DNA from: Candidatus Epulonipiscium sp.
GTDB lineage: Bacteria > Bacillota > Clostridia > Lachnospirales > Cellulosilyticaceae
DNA length: 56,693 bases
Direction of reading: 5' to 3'
Assembly: GCA_012518255.1 (NCBI GenBank)
Contig: JAAYSX010000029.1
Location: 1-56,693, forward strand
A program made the translations under genes and the position numbers. The notes beneath the pieces were generated by a model that worked only from the letters and a program-made list of their open reading frames with translations, did not search any database and was not told the origin of the DNA. The number at the start of each line of letters is the position of its first letter. Position 1 is the stretch's first letter. Positions 8,776 to 16,699 of the stretch are shown here, piece by piece.

Positions 8776-9249
8776 TCACTTTTTTCTTATAAGAGCTATA
8801 GCCTGCGAAGATATCCCCTCACCTGATCCTGTAAAGCCAAGACCCTCTTCTGTTGTTGCCTTTATATTAATCTGGCTAATATTTATTGATAGTGTTTCTG
8901 CAATATTTTTACGCATTTCTTCTATATAGGGACTCATCTTAGGTGCCTGGGCTATTATTGTTGAGTCTATATTCCCTATTTTATAGCCCATCCCATCCAG
9001 TATTTCCCCAACATGTTCCAAAAGTTTTAGGCTTGAGGCTCCTTTATATAAGGGGTCTGTATCCGGGAAGTGCTTGCCTATGTCCCCTTGACCTAAAGCT
9101 CCAAGTATGGCATCCATAATAGCATGCACAAGTACATCTGCATCCGAATGCCCTAGTAAACCTTTTTGGTAAGGTATGGTTACTCCACCTATAATTAAAT
9201 CTCTCCCGCTTACTAATTTATGAACGTCATGGCTCATTCCTACTCTCAT
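8776..9249 (-). CDS. ispF: 2-C-methyl-D-erythritol 2,4-cyclodiphosphate synthase
   Basis: A 157-residue MEP-pathway enzyme that cyclises CDP-ME-2-phosphate on the way to isoprenoid precursors. Clear motifs are the metal ligands in GMSHDVHKL (D and H near residues 8 and 10), [17 protein letters not shown] (third ligand His) and [11 protein letters not shown]. The C-terminus has [18 protein letters not shown]. The ATG at 9249 has AAGGAGG upstream; an in-frame start further upstream would run into the tRNA hairpin region. Its usual partner ispD is absent from the window. It is probably transcribed from the tRNA promoter at 9680-9708, through the hairpin at 9274-9303. Confidence 0.96.
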   Translation of the reverse strand: MRVGMSHDVHKLVSGRDLIIGGVTIPYQKGLLGHSDADVLVHAIMDAILGALGQGDIGKHFPDTDPLYKGASSLKLLEHVGEILDGMGYKIGNIDSTIIAQAPKMSPYIEEMRKNIAETLSINISQINIKATTEEGLGFTGSGEGISSQAIALIRKK

Positions 9250-9273
9250 TATTAATCCTCCTTGATATAAGCA

Positions 9274-9303
9274 AACAGCCCTCCACATATGTGAAGGGCT
9301 GTT
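9274..9303 (-). terminator. 15-bp perfect-arm hairpin between tRNA-Val and ispF
   Basis: On the minus strand the 30 bases form two 15-nt arms (AACAGCCCTTCACAT and ATGTGGAGGGCTGTT) that pair fully with one G-U. It lies just after tRNA-Val. The following sequence (TTGCTTATATC) has no long T-run, so it may be a partial terminator or an RNA-processing stem separating the tRNA transcript from ispF. Confidence 0.6.
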
Positions 9304-9316
9304 CATAATATTATTA

Positions 9317-9389
9317 TGGTCGCTATAGGGATCGAACCTATGACCCCCTGCTTGTAAGGCAGGTGCTCTCCCAGCTGAGCTAAGCGACC
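9317..9389 (-). tRNA. tRNA-Val (anticodon TAC)
   Basis: A 73-nt cloverleaf read on the minus strand. The acceptor GGTCGCT pairs with AGCGACC, with discriminator A. The D arm is GCTCAGCTGGGAGAGC. The anticodon stem CCTGC/GCAGG encloses the loop CTTACAA (anticodon TAC). The T arm contains GGTTCGATCC. CCA is not encoded. It is last in the tRNA cluster, before ispF. Confidence 0.97.
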
Positions 9390-9413
9390 TTATCTAAATT
9401 AAACATAAAAAAA

Positions 9414-9487
9414 CGACCCAGAAGGGACTCGAACCCTCGACCTCCGCCGTGACAGGGCGGCATGCTAACCAACTGTACCACTGGGCC
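9414..9487 (-). tRNA. tRNA-Asp (anticodon GTC)
   Basis: A 74-nt cloverleaf on the minus strand. The acceptor GGCCCAG pairs with CTGGGTC (one G-U), with discriminator G, the identity base for Asp. The anticodon stem CCGCC/GGCGG holds the loop CTGTCAC. The T loop sits in GGGTTCGAGTCCC. CCA is not encoded. Confidence 0.97.
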
Positions 9488-9500
9488 ATTAAATAAAAAA

Positions 9501-9573
9501 CAGGGGTAGCAGGACTTGAACCCACGGCATTTGGTTTTGGAGACCAACGTTCTACCAACTGAACTATACCCCT
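9501..9573 (-). tRNA. tRNA-Trp (anticodon CCA)
   Basis: A 73-nt cloverleaf on the minus strand. The acceptor AGGGGTA pairs with TACCCCT, with discriminator G. The anticodon stem TTGGT/ACCAA has the loop CTCCAAA (anticodon CCA). The T arm is GTGGGTTCAAGTCCTGC. CCA is not encoded at the 3' end. Confidence 0.97.
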
Positions 9574-9584
9574 TTATAAGTGCA

Positions 9585-9656
9585 CTCCTCGAGTAGGGTT
9601 TGAACCTACGACCCTTCGGTTAACAGCCGAATGCTCTACCACTGAGCTATCGAGGA
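9585..9656 (-). tRNA. tRNA-Asn (anticodon GTT)
   Basis: A 72-nt cloverleaf on the minus strand, first in the cluster. The acceptor TCCTCGA pairs with TCGAGGA, with discriminator G. The D arm is GCTCAGTGGTAGAGC. The anticodon stem TTCGG/CCGAA has the loop CTGTTAA (anticodon GTT). The T arm contains GGTTCAAACC. CCA is not encoded. Confidence 0.97.
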
Positions 9657-9679
9657 TTATTAACTTAACGACATATTAA

Positions 9680-9708
9680 ATAATAGCAAATATTACATGG
9701 CTTGTCAA
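9680..9708 (-). promoter_or_regulatory. Sigma-A promoter of the tRNA (Asn-Trp-Asp-Val) / ispF unit
   Basis: On the minus strand, TTGACA (9703-9708) and TATTAT (9680-9685) are separated by exactly 17 bp. The predicted start is near 9674, about 18 bases before tRNA-Asn. This is a near-consensus, strong promoter, as expected for stable RNA. Confidence 0.85.
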
Positions 9709-9739
9709 CATAATTTTTTTATATTTATTAATTTCATAC

Positions 9740-9759
9740 TTATCCACAACTTATCCACA
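9740..9759 (+). promoter_or_regulatory. Two tandem perfect DnaA boxes
   Basis: TTATCCACA occurs at 9740-9748 and again at 9751-9759, in the same orientation, 11 bp start to start (one helical turn). Both match the DnaA-box consensus exactly. They lie about 30 bp upstream of the -35 of the tRNA promoter, in AT-rich DNA. dnaA and dnaN are not in the window, so this does not look like oriC. It may be a DnaA titration or regulatory site. Confidence 0.75.
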
Positions 9760-9801
9760 ATTTGGGTATAACTTGTAATAAATTACCATTTATGCTAATT
9801 A

Positions 9802-9850
9802 ACCTGTTATACCAATATTACTTAAATTTTTACTTATTGATATAACAGGT
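9802..9850 (-). repeat. Inverted repeat / long hairpin 3' of glucokinase
   Basis: The arms ACCTGTTATA (9802-9811) and TATAACAGGT (9841-9850) are perfectly complementary. Six further pairs inside (one G-U) extend the stem to about 16 bp around a 17-nt AT-rich loop. It begins 6 bases after the restored glucokinase stop, so it may end or stabilise that mRNA, although there is no clear T-run. Confidence 0.6.
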
Positions 9851-9855
9851 CTAAT

Positions 9856-10798
9856 TTATTTACCTAACATAGCAGCGCCTATAATCCCTGCATCGTTTCC
9901 AAGTTTTGCTACTTCTATTTTTGTATTAAATTCTTTGGTAAATGTTTCTTTTTTTTACTTTATTGCTTAAAGGTATTGTAAGATTATCTCCTTGCTTAGC
10001 AATTCCCCCACCAATTATTATAGTATCTGGTTGGAATATATTAACTATATTTGTGAGTCCTGCTGATAGGTAATCTAGATACTGACCTATTACCTCTATG
10101 GCAATCCTATCCCCTTTTTTAGCTGCATCAAAAGGAATTTTTGCATTCATTTTATCGTAGTCCCCTTTTATGTAATAATTTAGCTGGGATGTAGGATTAG
10201 CTATTGCCGCCCTTATGGCATCATTTATTAAGGCTGTAGCAGAGCCGTACTGCTCAAAGCATCCTTTTCTACCACATCCGCATTTCCTCCCCTTATAGTC
10301 TATTACAATATGGCCTATCTCTCCTGCACCTGGGTAGCTCCCTGTATATAGTTCCCCATTTACTATAAGTCCTCCCCCAATTCCTGTACCTAGGGTAACT
10401 ATAACTGCATTCCTAGCTCCCTTACCTGCACCAGCTGTAACCTCTCCAAGTGCGGCGCAGTCTGCATCATTTGCTAGGTAGGTGGGGATTCCTAGCTTGC
10501 TACTTATGGTTTCTGTTATTGGGAAATTATCCATAGCAATATTACTGGCAAAAACAATAACCCCATTCTTACTATCTATTTCCCCTGGAGTACCAATTCC
10601 TATTGAATGTATATCTTCTTTATTTAGCTTATTATCAACCATAAGGCTTTGGCAAAGGCTAATCATATCATCACATATTAGCTTTATTCCTCTTTCCTTT
10701 AGTGTGGGAATACTCCTTTGCTCTATGATTTTACCTTCCTTATCTACAAGTCCTATTGCTATATTTGTTCCCCCAAGGTCAACACCAATATAATACAT
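9856..10798 (-). CDS. ROK-family glucokinase, frameshifted near the C-terminus
   Basis: A sugar kinase phosphorylating glucose with ATP. The ROK motifs are intact: MYYIGVDLGGTNIAIGLVD, GIGTPGEID, LANDADCAALGE, GTGIGGGLI and the zinc-binding CGCGRKGCFEQYGSATAL. The uninterrupted frame stops at 9926, after 290 residues. At an A8 run (T8 on the plus strand, 9949-9956) the other frame continues KVKKETFTKEF and ends LGNDAGIIGAAMLGK at a stop at 9856-9858, which is the normal family C-terminus (about 313 residues). So one base too many in the A tract truncates the enzyme by about 25 residues. The cause may be a sequencing error, a real mutation, or slippage-mediated expression. The coordinates span both frames. 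The gene follows radA. Confidence 0.85.
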
Positions 10799-10818
10799 AT
10801 TTCTACCTCCTGATTTAA

Positions 10819-12183
10819 TTAGTTCATTATACTTTCTAGTACTTCTGAGATATTACTAACCCCTTGTGTTTTAATACCTTTAACTGGCTTTAATCCCTTA
10901 AGATTTGCCTCTGGCAATATACATCTTTTAAAGCCTAGTTTAGCAGCTTCTAAAACTCTTTTTTCCGCCATATTAACTGCCCTAACTTCTCCTGTTAAGC
11001 CCACCTCTCCAAACACTATGGTATATGGGTCAATAGGCCTGTCCCTAAAACTTGATGCAATAGCTGCTATTACTGCTAGATCTAGGGCTGGTTCATTCAT
11101 TTTAATTCCTCCAGCTAGATTTACATAGCTATCATAATCTCCTAGTAGCATACCCGCCCTTTTTTCCAAAACAGCCATTAGGATAACCACCCTATTGTAG
11201 TCTATCCCTGTAGCTGTTCTCCGGGGAGTAGGGAAGTTAGTAAAGCTTACTAGGGCCTGGACTTCTATAAGCATGGGCCTGGTTCCTTCCATACTACAGG
11301 CAACTACTGAACCTGATACATCCATAGGCCTTCCAGCTAGCATAAGCTGGGATGGGTTTGCAACTTCTTCAAGGCCCTTTTCCTTCATTTCAAAGACTCC
11401 TATTTCATTAGTTGAACCAAATCTATTCTTAACTGCCCTTAGTATTCTAAAGGAAGCATGCCTTTCACCTTCAAAGTAAAGGACTGTATCCACCATATGC
11501 TCTAGTACCCTAGGACCAGCTAGTGATCCTTCCTTAGTCACATGACCAACAAGGACTATACATATGCCAAGCCCCTTACCAAGATTCATAAAGGCGTGAG
11601 TAGCCTCCCTAACCTGACTAACACTACCTGGGGCAGAAGTAATATCTGCTGAATATACTGTCTGTATAGAGTCTATTATAACAAGGTCTGGCTTGGTTTT
11701 GTTTATTAAATCCTGAATAATTTGCATATCAGTTTCACAAAATAGGTGAAGATTATCTGTGTTTACTCCTAACCTATCTGCCCTCATTTTTATTTGGCCT
11801 ATGGACTCTTCTCCTGATATATATAAGACAGATTTATCCTGCTCCCCAATGGTTTGGCAGATTTGTAAAAGTAGTGTTGATTTACCTATACCCGGGTCCC
11901 CTCCTACTAAAACCAAGGACCCATTAACTAGGCCACCACCTAATACCCTATCTAACTCCTTGATCTTAGTTAGGGTTCTATCTTCTTTTTCACTTCCTAT
12001 ATCTTTTAGCTTTACTGGCTCTTGTAAGCCTCCTACCTTAGCTTGCTTCCCCAAGCCTTTAGGTTTAGGGGTTATGGCCTCTTCTACAAATGAACTCCAG
12101 GAATTACAACTTGGGCATTTCCCTAGCCATTTTGCAGACTCATAACCACATTCTTGACAAACATGTTTGTACTTTATTTTCAT
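10819..12183 (-). CDS. radA: DNA repair protein RadA (Sms), branch-migration helicase
   Basis: A 454-residue RecA-like repair protein that processes recombination intermediates. A C4 zinc finger lies at Cys9, Cys12, Cys23 and Cys26, then Walker A GGDPGIGKST (residues 94-103), the RadA-specific KNRFG motif near residue 250, and a Lon-protease-like C-terminal domain. All are of normal length. The ATG at 12183 lacks any ribosome binding site: it is preceded directly by the T6 tail of a strong terminator hairpin. No alternative start fits before the first zinc-finger cysteine. In Bacillus radA is followed by disA, which is absent here; glucokinase follows instead. Confidence 0.95.
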   Translation of the reverse strand: MKIKYKHVCQECGYESAKWLGKCPSCNSWSSFVEEAITPKPKGLGKQAKVGGLQEPVKLKDIGSEKEDRTLTKIKELDRVLGGGLVNGSLVLVGGDPGIGKSTLLLQICQTIGEQDKSVLYISGEESIGQIKMRADRLGVNTDNLHLFCETDMQIIQDLINKTKPDLVIIDSIQTVYSADITSAPGSVSQVREATHAFMNLGKGLGICIVLVGHVTKEGSLAGPRVLEHMVDTVLYFEGERHASFRILRAVKNRFGSTNEIGVFEMKEKGLEEVANPSQLMLAGRPMDVSGSVVACSMEGTRPMLIEVQALVSFTNFPTPRRTATGIDYNRVVILMAVLEKRAGMLLGDYDSYVNLAGGIKMNEPALDLAVIAAIASSFRDRPIDPYTIVFGEVGLTGEVRAVNMAEKRVLEAAKLGFKRCILPEANLKGLKPVKGIKTQGVSNISEVLESIMN

Positions 12184-12186
12184 ATT

Positions 12187-12225
12187 AAAAAAGGCACAGT
12201 AAAAGGGCTTGCCCTTTTACCTGCC
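12187..12225 (-). terminator. Intrinsic terminator between the 12237-12647 gene and radA
   Basis: On the minus strand, GTAAAAGGGC, AA and GCCCTTTTAC form a perfect stem, extended by flanking GGCA/TGCC pairs around a bulge. TTTTTT follows (12187-12192), and radA begins four bases later. It should stop or reduce transcription from the clpC side into radA. Confidence 0.85.
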
Positions 12226-12236
12226 TATACCTCCTT

Positions 12237-12647
12237 TTACACTCTTCTAATTTCTACCTTCTTTGGAGTGTTCCTACAATCTACGGAAAATATAATTTTG
12301 CCCGCTAGATTAGTTTTTATTTTACCTACTTTTAGTTCATCTACAAAAAGATTGTAGTTAGTATCTGGTGAAAGTTCCATTGTGATTTGTGATTCTGCCT
12401 TACCAGCTACTTTAAATGTAATTAGGTTGTCTGTAACTGCAAAATTGTGTACAGCTGTTCCTGGAATTGATTCGTATACTAAAGCTTCATCTTTATTGAA
12501 CTTTGTAATCTCGTTAAAGGTCCTTATATCATACAGGTTGCCATTAACTTCAAATCCTATTAATTTTGTCTTTTCAGCTAGCTCGTAGTTACCAAAACTA
12601 ATTGTTCCATTGTCTTCTACCCTAATTAATTCTTTTACTATCGCCAT
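12237..12647 (-). CDS. Conserved clostridial protein of unknown function (sometimes labelled 'endosialidase')
   Basis: A 136-residue soluble protein beginning MAIVKELIRVEDNGTISFGN and containing VYESIPGTAVHNF. It has no signal peptide, membrane segment or recognisable catalytic motif. The composition suggests an all-beta fold, with repeated short beta strands and a C-terminal NLAGKIIFSV stretch. Proteins of this type are common in Clostridia and have sometimes been named endosialidase on weak grounds; I would not infer that activity. The ATG at 12647 has GGAGGG seven bases upstream. A TTG 15 bases earlier has no proper site. It lies 30 bp after clpC and is closed by the terminator at 12187-12225. 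Confidence 0.75.
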   Translation of the reverse strand: MAIVKELIRVEDNGTISFGNYELAEKTKLIGFEVNGNLYDIRTFNEITKFNKDEALVYESIPGTAVHNFAVTDNLITFKVAGKAESQITMELSPDTNYNLFVDELKVGKIKTNLAGKIIFSVDCRNTPKKVEIRRV

Positions 12648-12677
12648 TTCCAAGCCCTCCAAATTTATTTTGTTTAA

Positions 12678-15122
12678 TTATTTGTTTGTATTAAAAACTA
12701 ATTCATTATCTTTAAGGCCTACAGATATACTATCCCCTTCTTTGATTTCGCCATCTAGGATTTTCTCTGACATATAATCTTCTATTTCTGATTGGATAGT
12801 TCTTCTTAGGGGTCTTGCACCATACGCCTTGTCATAACCTTTTTCTGCCAGCCATTTTATTGCCTCATCTGTCATTTCAACATTTATACCTGTATGCTTA
12901 CTAATACGTTTTATAAGTGTATCTACCATTATAGTTGCAATTTCTTCTATATGCTCCTGGGTTAGGGCATGGAATACTATAATTTCATCAATACGGTTAA
13001 TAAATTCAGGCCTAAATACTTTCTTGACTTCATCCATAACATTCTTTTCCATATCCTTATGGGACTGTTCTATATCTTCAGCTGATATAAAACCTAGTCT
13101 CTTAGGCTCTATAATATTACGAGCACCAATATTAGATGTCATGATTATAACTGTATTTTTGAAATCTACACGGCGTCCCCTTGAATCAGTAATATGACCG
13201 TCATCTAATATCTGCAAAAGCACATTAAAGACGTCTATATGGGCTTTTTCAATTTCATCAAATAGTATGACCGAGTAAGGTTTACGTCTTACTTTTTCTG
13301 TAAGTTGGCCACCTTCATCATATCCTACATAGCCTGGTGGTGAACCTATTAGCTTGGAAACTGATTGCTTTTCCATGTACTCTGACATATCAATTCTAAT
13401 CATTGCACTTTCATCACCAAATAAAGCCTGGGCAACAGTCTTAGTAAGTTCTGTCTTACCTACACCTGTTGGGCCTAGGAACATAAATGAGCCTATTGGC
13501 CTATTAGGATCCTTAAGTCCTACACGCCCCCTTCTAATGGCTTTGGATATCGCTGTAACTGCTTCTTTTTGGCCTATTACGCGCTTATGCAACTCCTTTT
13601 CCATGTTACGAAGTCTTTCTGTTTCCTCTTCCGCCAGTCTCTTAACTGGTATTCCTGTCCAGGTACTTACAATTTCTTCGATTTCTCTTTCTGACACTAC
13701 TTGATTGTTTTTGGAGTTTTCAGCTTCCCATTCTATTTTGGCATTGGTCAGTTCTTCTTTTATTTTATCTTCTTCCTGCTTAATTACACCAGCTTCTTCG
13801 TATCTTTCATCCTTGATTGCTTTTTCTTTTCTTAGGGCCAATTTTTCTAGGTTTTCCTCTAGCTCTTTTAGGTCTGTTGGCCTTGTATATGATCTTAATC
13901 TAACCCTTGATGATGCTTCGTCGATTAAGTCAATTGCTTTATCAGGTAGGTATCTATCTGCTATATATCTACTTGATAAGGTTGCAGCTGCCTTAATAGC
14001 TTCATCAGTTATTTGAACCTTATGGTGGGCTTCATATTTATCTTTAATACCTTGAAGTATTTGTACAGTCTCTTCTTCTGTTGGTTGGTCTACTGTTATA
14101 GGTTGGAATCTTCTTTCAAGGGCTGCATCCTTTTCAATATGTTTACGATATTCTTCTAGTGTGGTTGCCCCAACTAGCTGGATCTCCCCTCTTGATAAGG
14201 AAGGTTTTAAGATATTAGAGGCATCCATAGCTCCTTCGGCAGCTCCCGCCCCTATAATTGTATGCAGTTCATCAATAAATAATATTACATCTTCTGCTTC
14301 CCTAACCTCATCTATAACCCTATTTATTCTTTCTTCAAATTCTCCCCTATACTTTGTACCTGATACCATGGTAGATAAATCTAGGCAGACAACCCTCTTG
14401 TCTTTAAGAAGTTCTGGTATGGTACCATTTACAATCTCCTGTGCTAGGCCTTCTATTATTGCTGTTTTACCTACTCCTGGCTCACCTACTAGGCAGGGAT
14501 TATTCTTAGTTCTACGGCTTAGGATCTGTACAACCCTTTCAATCTCCTTGCTCCTGCCTATAACAGGGTCAAATTTATGCTCCCTCGCCATTTGGGTAAA
14601 GTCCCTACTATATTGATCCAAGGTAGGGGTGTTGGTTTCCCTATCTTCTCTTTTGTCTTCCGCCATAGGCTTTCCTGCTTGCCTTGGATTTCCTGATAAC
14701 ATTTTTAGTATATCATTATATATGGTTTCTGGATCTGCACCTAGGCTCTCTACTATCTGTACTGCCAGGCAGCCTCTTTCCCTTAATATTGCAAGTAATA
14801 TATGCTCTGTTCCAATTTGATCTGCACCTATTGCTATAGCATTTTGTAGGCTTGCTTCCATTATTCTTTTGGACCTTGGAGTATAATCTTCTACCTTTGT
14901 TACTGGAATAGGACCAACTCCTATAAGGGCCTTTATTTTATCTATAATATCATGGTCGTTCAAACCATAGTTCTTAAGGGCTTGTTGTGCTACTGATCCC
15001 TCTGACATCATTAGCCCTAGTAGCAAATGTTCTGTTCCAACATATGAATGATTAAAAGCTATAGCTGCTTCTTCCGCATTTTTCATAGCTATGCGCGCTT
15101 GCCTTGTAAGCTTATCTTTCAT
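12678..15122 (-). CDS. clpC: ATP-dependent Clp protease ATPase subunit ClpC
   Basis: An 814-residue class I Hsp100 unfoldase. Two Clp_N repeats (residues 1-145) precede AAA1 with Walker A GEPGVGKTA and Walker B VILFIDELH. A UVR-type linker motif (KDERYEEAGVIKQEEDKIKEEL) follows in the middle domain. AAA2 has GPTGVGKTE and VILFDEIEKAH, and the C-terminal D2 small domain is complete. It feeds ClpP with misfolded or arginine-phosphorylated proteins. The start at 15122 overlaps the mcsB stop by one base (same strand), so mcsA, mcsB and clpC form one operon. ctsR, the usual first gene and repressor, is missing. Confidence 0.97.
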   Translation of the reverse strand: MKDKLTRQARIAMKNAEEAAIAFNHSYVGTEHLLLGLMMSEGSVAQQALKNYGLNDHDIIDKIKALIGVGPIPVTKVEDYTPRSKRIMEASLQNAIAIGADQIGTEHILLAILRERGCLAVQIVESLGADPETIYNDILKMLSGNPRQAGKPMAEDKREDRETNTPTLDQYSRDFTQMAREHKFDPVIGRSKEIERVVQILSRRTKNNPCLVGEPGVGKTAIIEGLAQEIVNGTIPELLKDKRVVCLDLSTMVSGTKYRGEFEERINRVIDEVREAEDVILFIDELHTIIGAGAAEGAMDASNILKPSLSRGEIQLVGATTLEEYRKHIEKDAALERRFQPITVDQPTEEETVQILQGIKDKYEAHHKVQITDEAIKAAATLSSRYIADRYLPDKAIDLIDEASSRVRLRSYTRPTDLKELEENLEKLALRKEKAIKDERYEEAGVIKQEEDKIKEELTNAKIEWEAENSKNNQVVSEREIEEIVSTWTGIPVKRLAEEETERLRNMEKELHKRVIGQKEAVTAISKAIRRGRVGLKDPNRPIGSFMFLGPTGVGKTELTKTVAQALFGDESAMIRIDMSEYMEKQSVSKLIGSPPGYVGYDEGGQLTEKVRRKPYSVILFDEIEKAHIDVFNVLLQILDDGHITDSRGRRVDFKNTVIIMTSNIGARNIIEPKRLGFISAEDIEQSHKDMEKNVMDEVKKVFRPEFINRIDEIIVFHALTQEHIEEIATIMVDTLIKRISKHTGINVEMTDEAIKWLAEKGYDKAYGARPLRRTIQSEIEDYMSEKILDGEIKEGDSISVGLKDNELVFNTNK

Positions 15123-16147
15123 TAAATGTCCTCCTTTAAATATTTTCTAATAAGATTAGCTCTTATTACATCTTCCGGCAATCCCTTATCTTCTCTTAGT
15201 GCTTTTTCACCTATGGATGCATCCTGAATCATTATCATTATTTCGTAAATACTTCTTTTAGGTTGTGGCATATCATATATTCCCATTTCAAAACCTAATT
15301 TTACATCTGATAATAGGTTAACAGCCTCAGATAAGGTTAATTGCCTAGCATATGCAAGTATTCCATAGGATCTATAAACTTGATCCCTTAACTTGCCTTC
15401 TAAGTTTAGTGATATATTATTTCTGATTCCCTGCTCTTTGTCAACTATATGCATGGCTATATTTTGCATGCTTTCTATAATTTCTTCTTCTGTTCTTCCT
15501 AGTGTTTTTTGATTGGATATTTGGTATATGCTAGCTAAGGATTTACTGCCCTCACCATAAATACCTCTTATACTCATACCAAGCTTTCCCACCTCCACTA
15601 GTAGTTCTTGCAGGTACTGGGTTTTCTCTAAAAGGGGTAAGTGGAGCATATATGATGCCCTAAGGCCTGTCCCTAAGTTTGTAGGACATGATGTCATATA
15701 GCCGTATTTTTCACTATATGCATAATCTATATGATCTTCTATGGCATCGTCTAACATATCTACTGTTTTCCATGTACTAGATATGTCATGACCTGCACCT
15801 ATCCCCTGAAGGCGCAGATGATCTTCTTCATTTACCATAATACTTATAGTTTCCGAATTATTAAGCACTACCATACCTGGTAAGGATTGGTTTAACATAT
15901 GTGGGCTCATAATATGTCTCTCTATCATTTTCCTTTTTTGGATATGCCTAACATCCCCCAGCTCAATATATTTCAGTTTATATTCATCAAGTTTATCTAC
16001 AGTATCTTTCATTTTAGAATTAAGGGCTAAGGCCTCTTTCTCATCCATTTTTACAGGGAATTTGAATTCCTCTACATTCCTTGCTAAACGAATACGATTA
16101 GATATTATTATATTATCTACTTCTTTAGATTGATACCACTTATTCAT
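15122..16147 (-). CDS. mcsB: Protein arginine kinase McsB
   Basis: A 341-residue phosphagen-kinase-fold enzyme that phosphorylates arginines to mark proteins for ClpCP. Motifs include IIISNRIRLARNVEEFKFP, the active-site loop NEEDHLRLQGI, TSCPTNLGTGLRASYMLHLPLL (reactive Cys) and the C-terminal RANLIRKYL. The ATG at 16147 (MNKWYQ) with GAGGG eight bases upstream is preferred over an in-frame start at 16168, which adds seven residues. It overlaps the end of mcsA by 8 bp and clpC by 1 bp. It needs McsA as activator, and McsA is encoded immediately upstream. Confidence 0.95.
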   Translation of the reverse strand: MNKWYQSKEVDNIIISNRIRLARNVEEFKFPVKMDEKEALALNSKMKDTVDKLDEYKLKYIELGDVRHIQKRKMIERHIMSPHMLNQSLPGMVVLNNSETISIMVNEEDHLRLQGIGAGHDISSTWKTVDMLDDAIEDHIDYAYSEKYGYMTSCPTNLGTGLRASYMLHLPLLEKTQYLQELLVEVGKLGMSIRGIYGEGSKSLASIYQISNQKTLGRTEEEIIESMQNIAMHIVDKEQGIRNNISLNLEGKLRDQVYRSYGILAYARQLTLSEAVNLLSDVKLGFEMGIYDMPQPKRSIYEIMIMIQDASIGEKALREDKGLPEDVIRANLIRKYLKEDI

Positions 16148-16679
16148 TGCTATTACCCTCTTTATCAAGCTCTTTAATTTTATCCCTTAGCTTTGCCGCA
16201 TCTTCGTATCTTTCTTCCTTTACAGCTAGTTTTAACTTTAGCTGAAGATTCTTCTTATAGTTTTCTGTTTCTTTTTTTGCTTCTAATATTGGTTGTAAAT
16301 TCTTTGGCACCTTACCTTCGTGTTGGTTACCTGGTTGAATTTTCTTAAGTGCATTTTCAAGTACCACTTCAAATGTTTGATAGCAGTTACTACAACCAAA
16401 ACGCCCATTCTTCCTAAATTCACTTAACTTCATATTACAATTACTACATATAGTTTCTGTAACTTGTGGTTTCTTATTTCTAGGAGGTTCCGTGTTTTTG
16501 TCTAGTGCCATTTCTAATACCCCCATTAAGAAATTCTCAAATGTTGGCTTAATTCCCCCTGAAATATTTGTCTGTTTTTTGGCACATTCATTACAAAGAT
16601 AGGTATTTTTGCTTCTACCATCCTTATATTCACTGACATATAGTGTTGCATTGTTCTGATTGCATCTTTCACACAACAT
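16140..16679 (-). CDS. mcsA: McsA, zinc-finger activator of McsB
   Basis: A 179-residue protein with two CxxC zinc ribbons: MLCERCNQN with LCNECAKK, and TICSNCNMKL with CSNCYQTF. A C-terminal UVR domain follows (KLKLAVKEERYEDAAKLRDKI). McsA binds metals and activates McsB. The ATG at 16679 has AAGGAG eight bases upstream; a GTG nine bases earlier abuts the ribosome binding site and is unlikely. The normal upstream neighbour ctsR is replaced by a coiled-coil zinc-ribbon gene, 20 bp away. Confidence 0.95.
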   Translation of the reverse strand: MLCERCNQNNATLYVSEYKDGRSKNTYLCNECAKKQTNISGGIKPTFENFLMGVLEMALDKNTEPPRNKKPQVTETICSNCNMKLSEFRKNGRFGCSNCYQTFEVVLENALKKIQPGNQHEGKVPKNLQPILEAKKETENYKKNLQLKLKLAVKEERYEDAAKLRDKIKELDKEGNSNE

Positions 16680-16699
16680 GAATGTCACTCCTTTTCATA

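Noticed and set aside
9700-9860. Chromosomal origin of replication
   Set aside because: Two DnaA boxes and AT-rich DNA are present, but there is no dnaA/dnaN/rpmH, no larger box cluster and no DnaA-trio was seen.
13354-14616. Several plus-strand open frames inside clpC
   Set aside because: They are antisense shadows of clpC; composition is Ser/Leu-rich and they show no motif.
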